Part shown: positions 14,802-15,499 of the stretch, piece after piece | Layout: every line of letters begins with the position of its first letter | Position numbering within the stretch: position 1 is the stretch's first letter | Notes under the pieces: generated by a model | Databases searched by the model: none | The model's input: only the letters and a program-made list of their open reading frames with translations | Told to the model about the DNA's origin: nothing | NCBI GenBank assembly: GCA_004294465.1 | Contig: REAV01000088.1 | Span: 1-15,499, forward strand | Direction of reading: 5' to 3' | DNA length: 15,499 bases | Source: Sphingobacteriia bacterium | Lineage (GTDB): Bacteria; Bacteroidota; Bacteroidia; Chitinophagales; Chitinophagaceae | Made by a program: the position numbers and the translations under genes

Positions 14802-15499
14802 ATGCGACAAAAAGAAATCCATCCTGCTTTACAAAAATATTTAGAAGGTCAGGTTATTTTAATTGACAAACCTTTGGATTGGACTTCATTTGATATTGTT
14901 CGAAAGATCAGAAATATTACTCGTGTAATTAAAGTAGGTCATGCCGGAACTTTAGATCCTCTGGCAACTGGTTTGTTGATCGTTTGTACCGGAAAATTCA
15001 CGAAGAAGATCAATGAATATATGGGGATGGAAAAAGAATATACTGGCACATTTACATTAGGGGCTGTAACACCCACTTTCGATTTAGAATCTGCACCCGA
15101 ACAAGAAGTTGCAGTGGATCATCTTACTGATGAAATGATTCATCAGGCTACAAGGTCTTTCACCGGTTTGATTATGCAAGTGCCTCCATCGCATTCTGCA
15201 ATCAAGCAAGATGGTAAGCCTGTTTACTTAGCAGCAAGAAAAGGGGTGGAAGTTGTATTAGAGCCAAGGCCAGTTACCATTTATCATTTCAGCGTCGAAA
15301 AAATTGAATTGCCCATTGTTCATTTTAAAGTTATTTGTTCTACAGGAACTTATATCAGAAGCCTGGCCAATGATTTTGGAAAAGCATTGGGTGTAGGTGG
15401 ATACATGAGTAGTTTAAGAAGAACCAGAATCGGACAATTTTTGGCAGAAGATGCACAAAGCATCGAAGGTTTTGAAAATGAAATCAATCAATTGAAATC
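14802..15499 (+). CDS. truB: tRNA pseudouridine(55) synthase TruB, 3'-partial
   Basis: TruB makes the conserved pseudouridine 55 in the T-loop of tRNAs. The frame is open to the window end and gives 232 complete codons. Bacteroidota TruB is about 235-245 residues, so only the last few are missing. Family motifs are GQVILIDKPLDWTSFDIV at 16-33, the catalytic loop GHAGTLDPLATGLL with D52 as nucleophile, KEYTGTFTLGAVTPTFD, VPPSHSAIKQDGKPVY, and STGTYIRSLANDFG near the C-terminus. The start is ATG 14802, ten bases after the protease stop. It is the third gene of the proS operon, so two genes of that operon act on tRNA. Confidence 0.95.
   Translation, partial: MRQKEIHPALQKYLEGQVILIDKPLDWTSFDIVRKIRNITRVIKVGHAGTLDPLATGLLIVCTGKFTKKINEYMGMEKEYTGTFTLGAVTPTFDLESAPEQEVAVDHLTDEMIHQATRSFTGLIMQVPPSHSAIKQDGKPVYLAARKGVEVVLEPRPVTIYHFSVEKIELPIVHFKVICSTGTYIRSLANDFGKALGVGGYMSSLRRTRIGQFLAEDAQSIEGFENEINQLK

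Overview
The window looks like a stretch of a Bacteroidota chromosome, most likely Chitinophagaceae or a near relative. The evidence is AT-rich coding DNA, almost no Shine-Dalgarno sequences, -7 elements resembling the Bacteroidota consensus TAnnTTTG, an archaeal/eukaryotic-type prolyl-tRNA synthetase, and Smc, PrfC and RimO proteins with Bacteroidota-like sequence. The lineage is my inference from protein character; no search was run. Genes are tightly packed. No tRNA, rRNA, CRISPR array, transposase or integrase is visible.

Layout. Bases 1-215 are compositionally foreign to the rest: bases 1-160 are about 56% GC by hand count. This segment replaces the expected first half of smc. From 216 the smc frame runs to 2249 and carries the hinge, the second coiled coil and the C-terminal ATPase head. 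A strong intrinsic terminator (2270-2301) separates it from prfC (peptide chain release factor 3). Next come four same-strand genes with minimal spacing: a DUF1800 protein, a DUF1501 protein with a twin-arginine N-terminus, a YkuE-type metallophosphoesterase with a clear Tat signal, and a six-helix potassium-channel-like protein. rimO (ribosomal protein S12 methylthiotransferase) follows, with a -7-like box 7 bases before its start.

On the minus strand, abutting the end of rimO, are a FadL/OmpP1-like outer-membrane protein gene and, upstream of it, a Gly/Asn/Ser-rich lipoprotein gene; they probably form one envelope operon. A 140-base divergent region, with candidate promoters and a 16-bp perfect palindrome, separates them from a plus-strand operon of proS, a membrane-anchored M48 metalloprotease and truB. 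truB runs off the right edge.

The functional mix is mainly housekeeping: chromosome organisation (Smc), translation termination (PrfC), ribosome and tRNA modification (RimO, TruB) and tRNA charging (ProS), interleaved with envelope genes. The least understood part is the DUF1800-DUF1501-phosphoesterase-channel cluster (4049-8418). It is the best candidate for an uncharacterised co-working set, although the DUF1800/DUF1501 pairing itself is known. I saw no convincing sign of a defence system, phage or novel RNA. The sequence anomaly most worth checking is the junction at about 160-215, which is either a real rearrangement that breaks smc or an assembly chimera.
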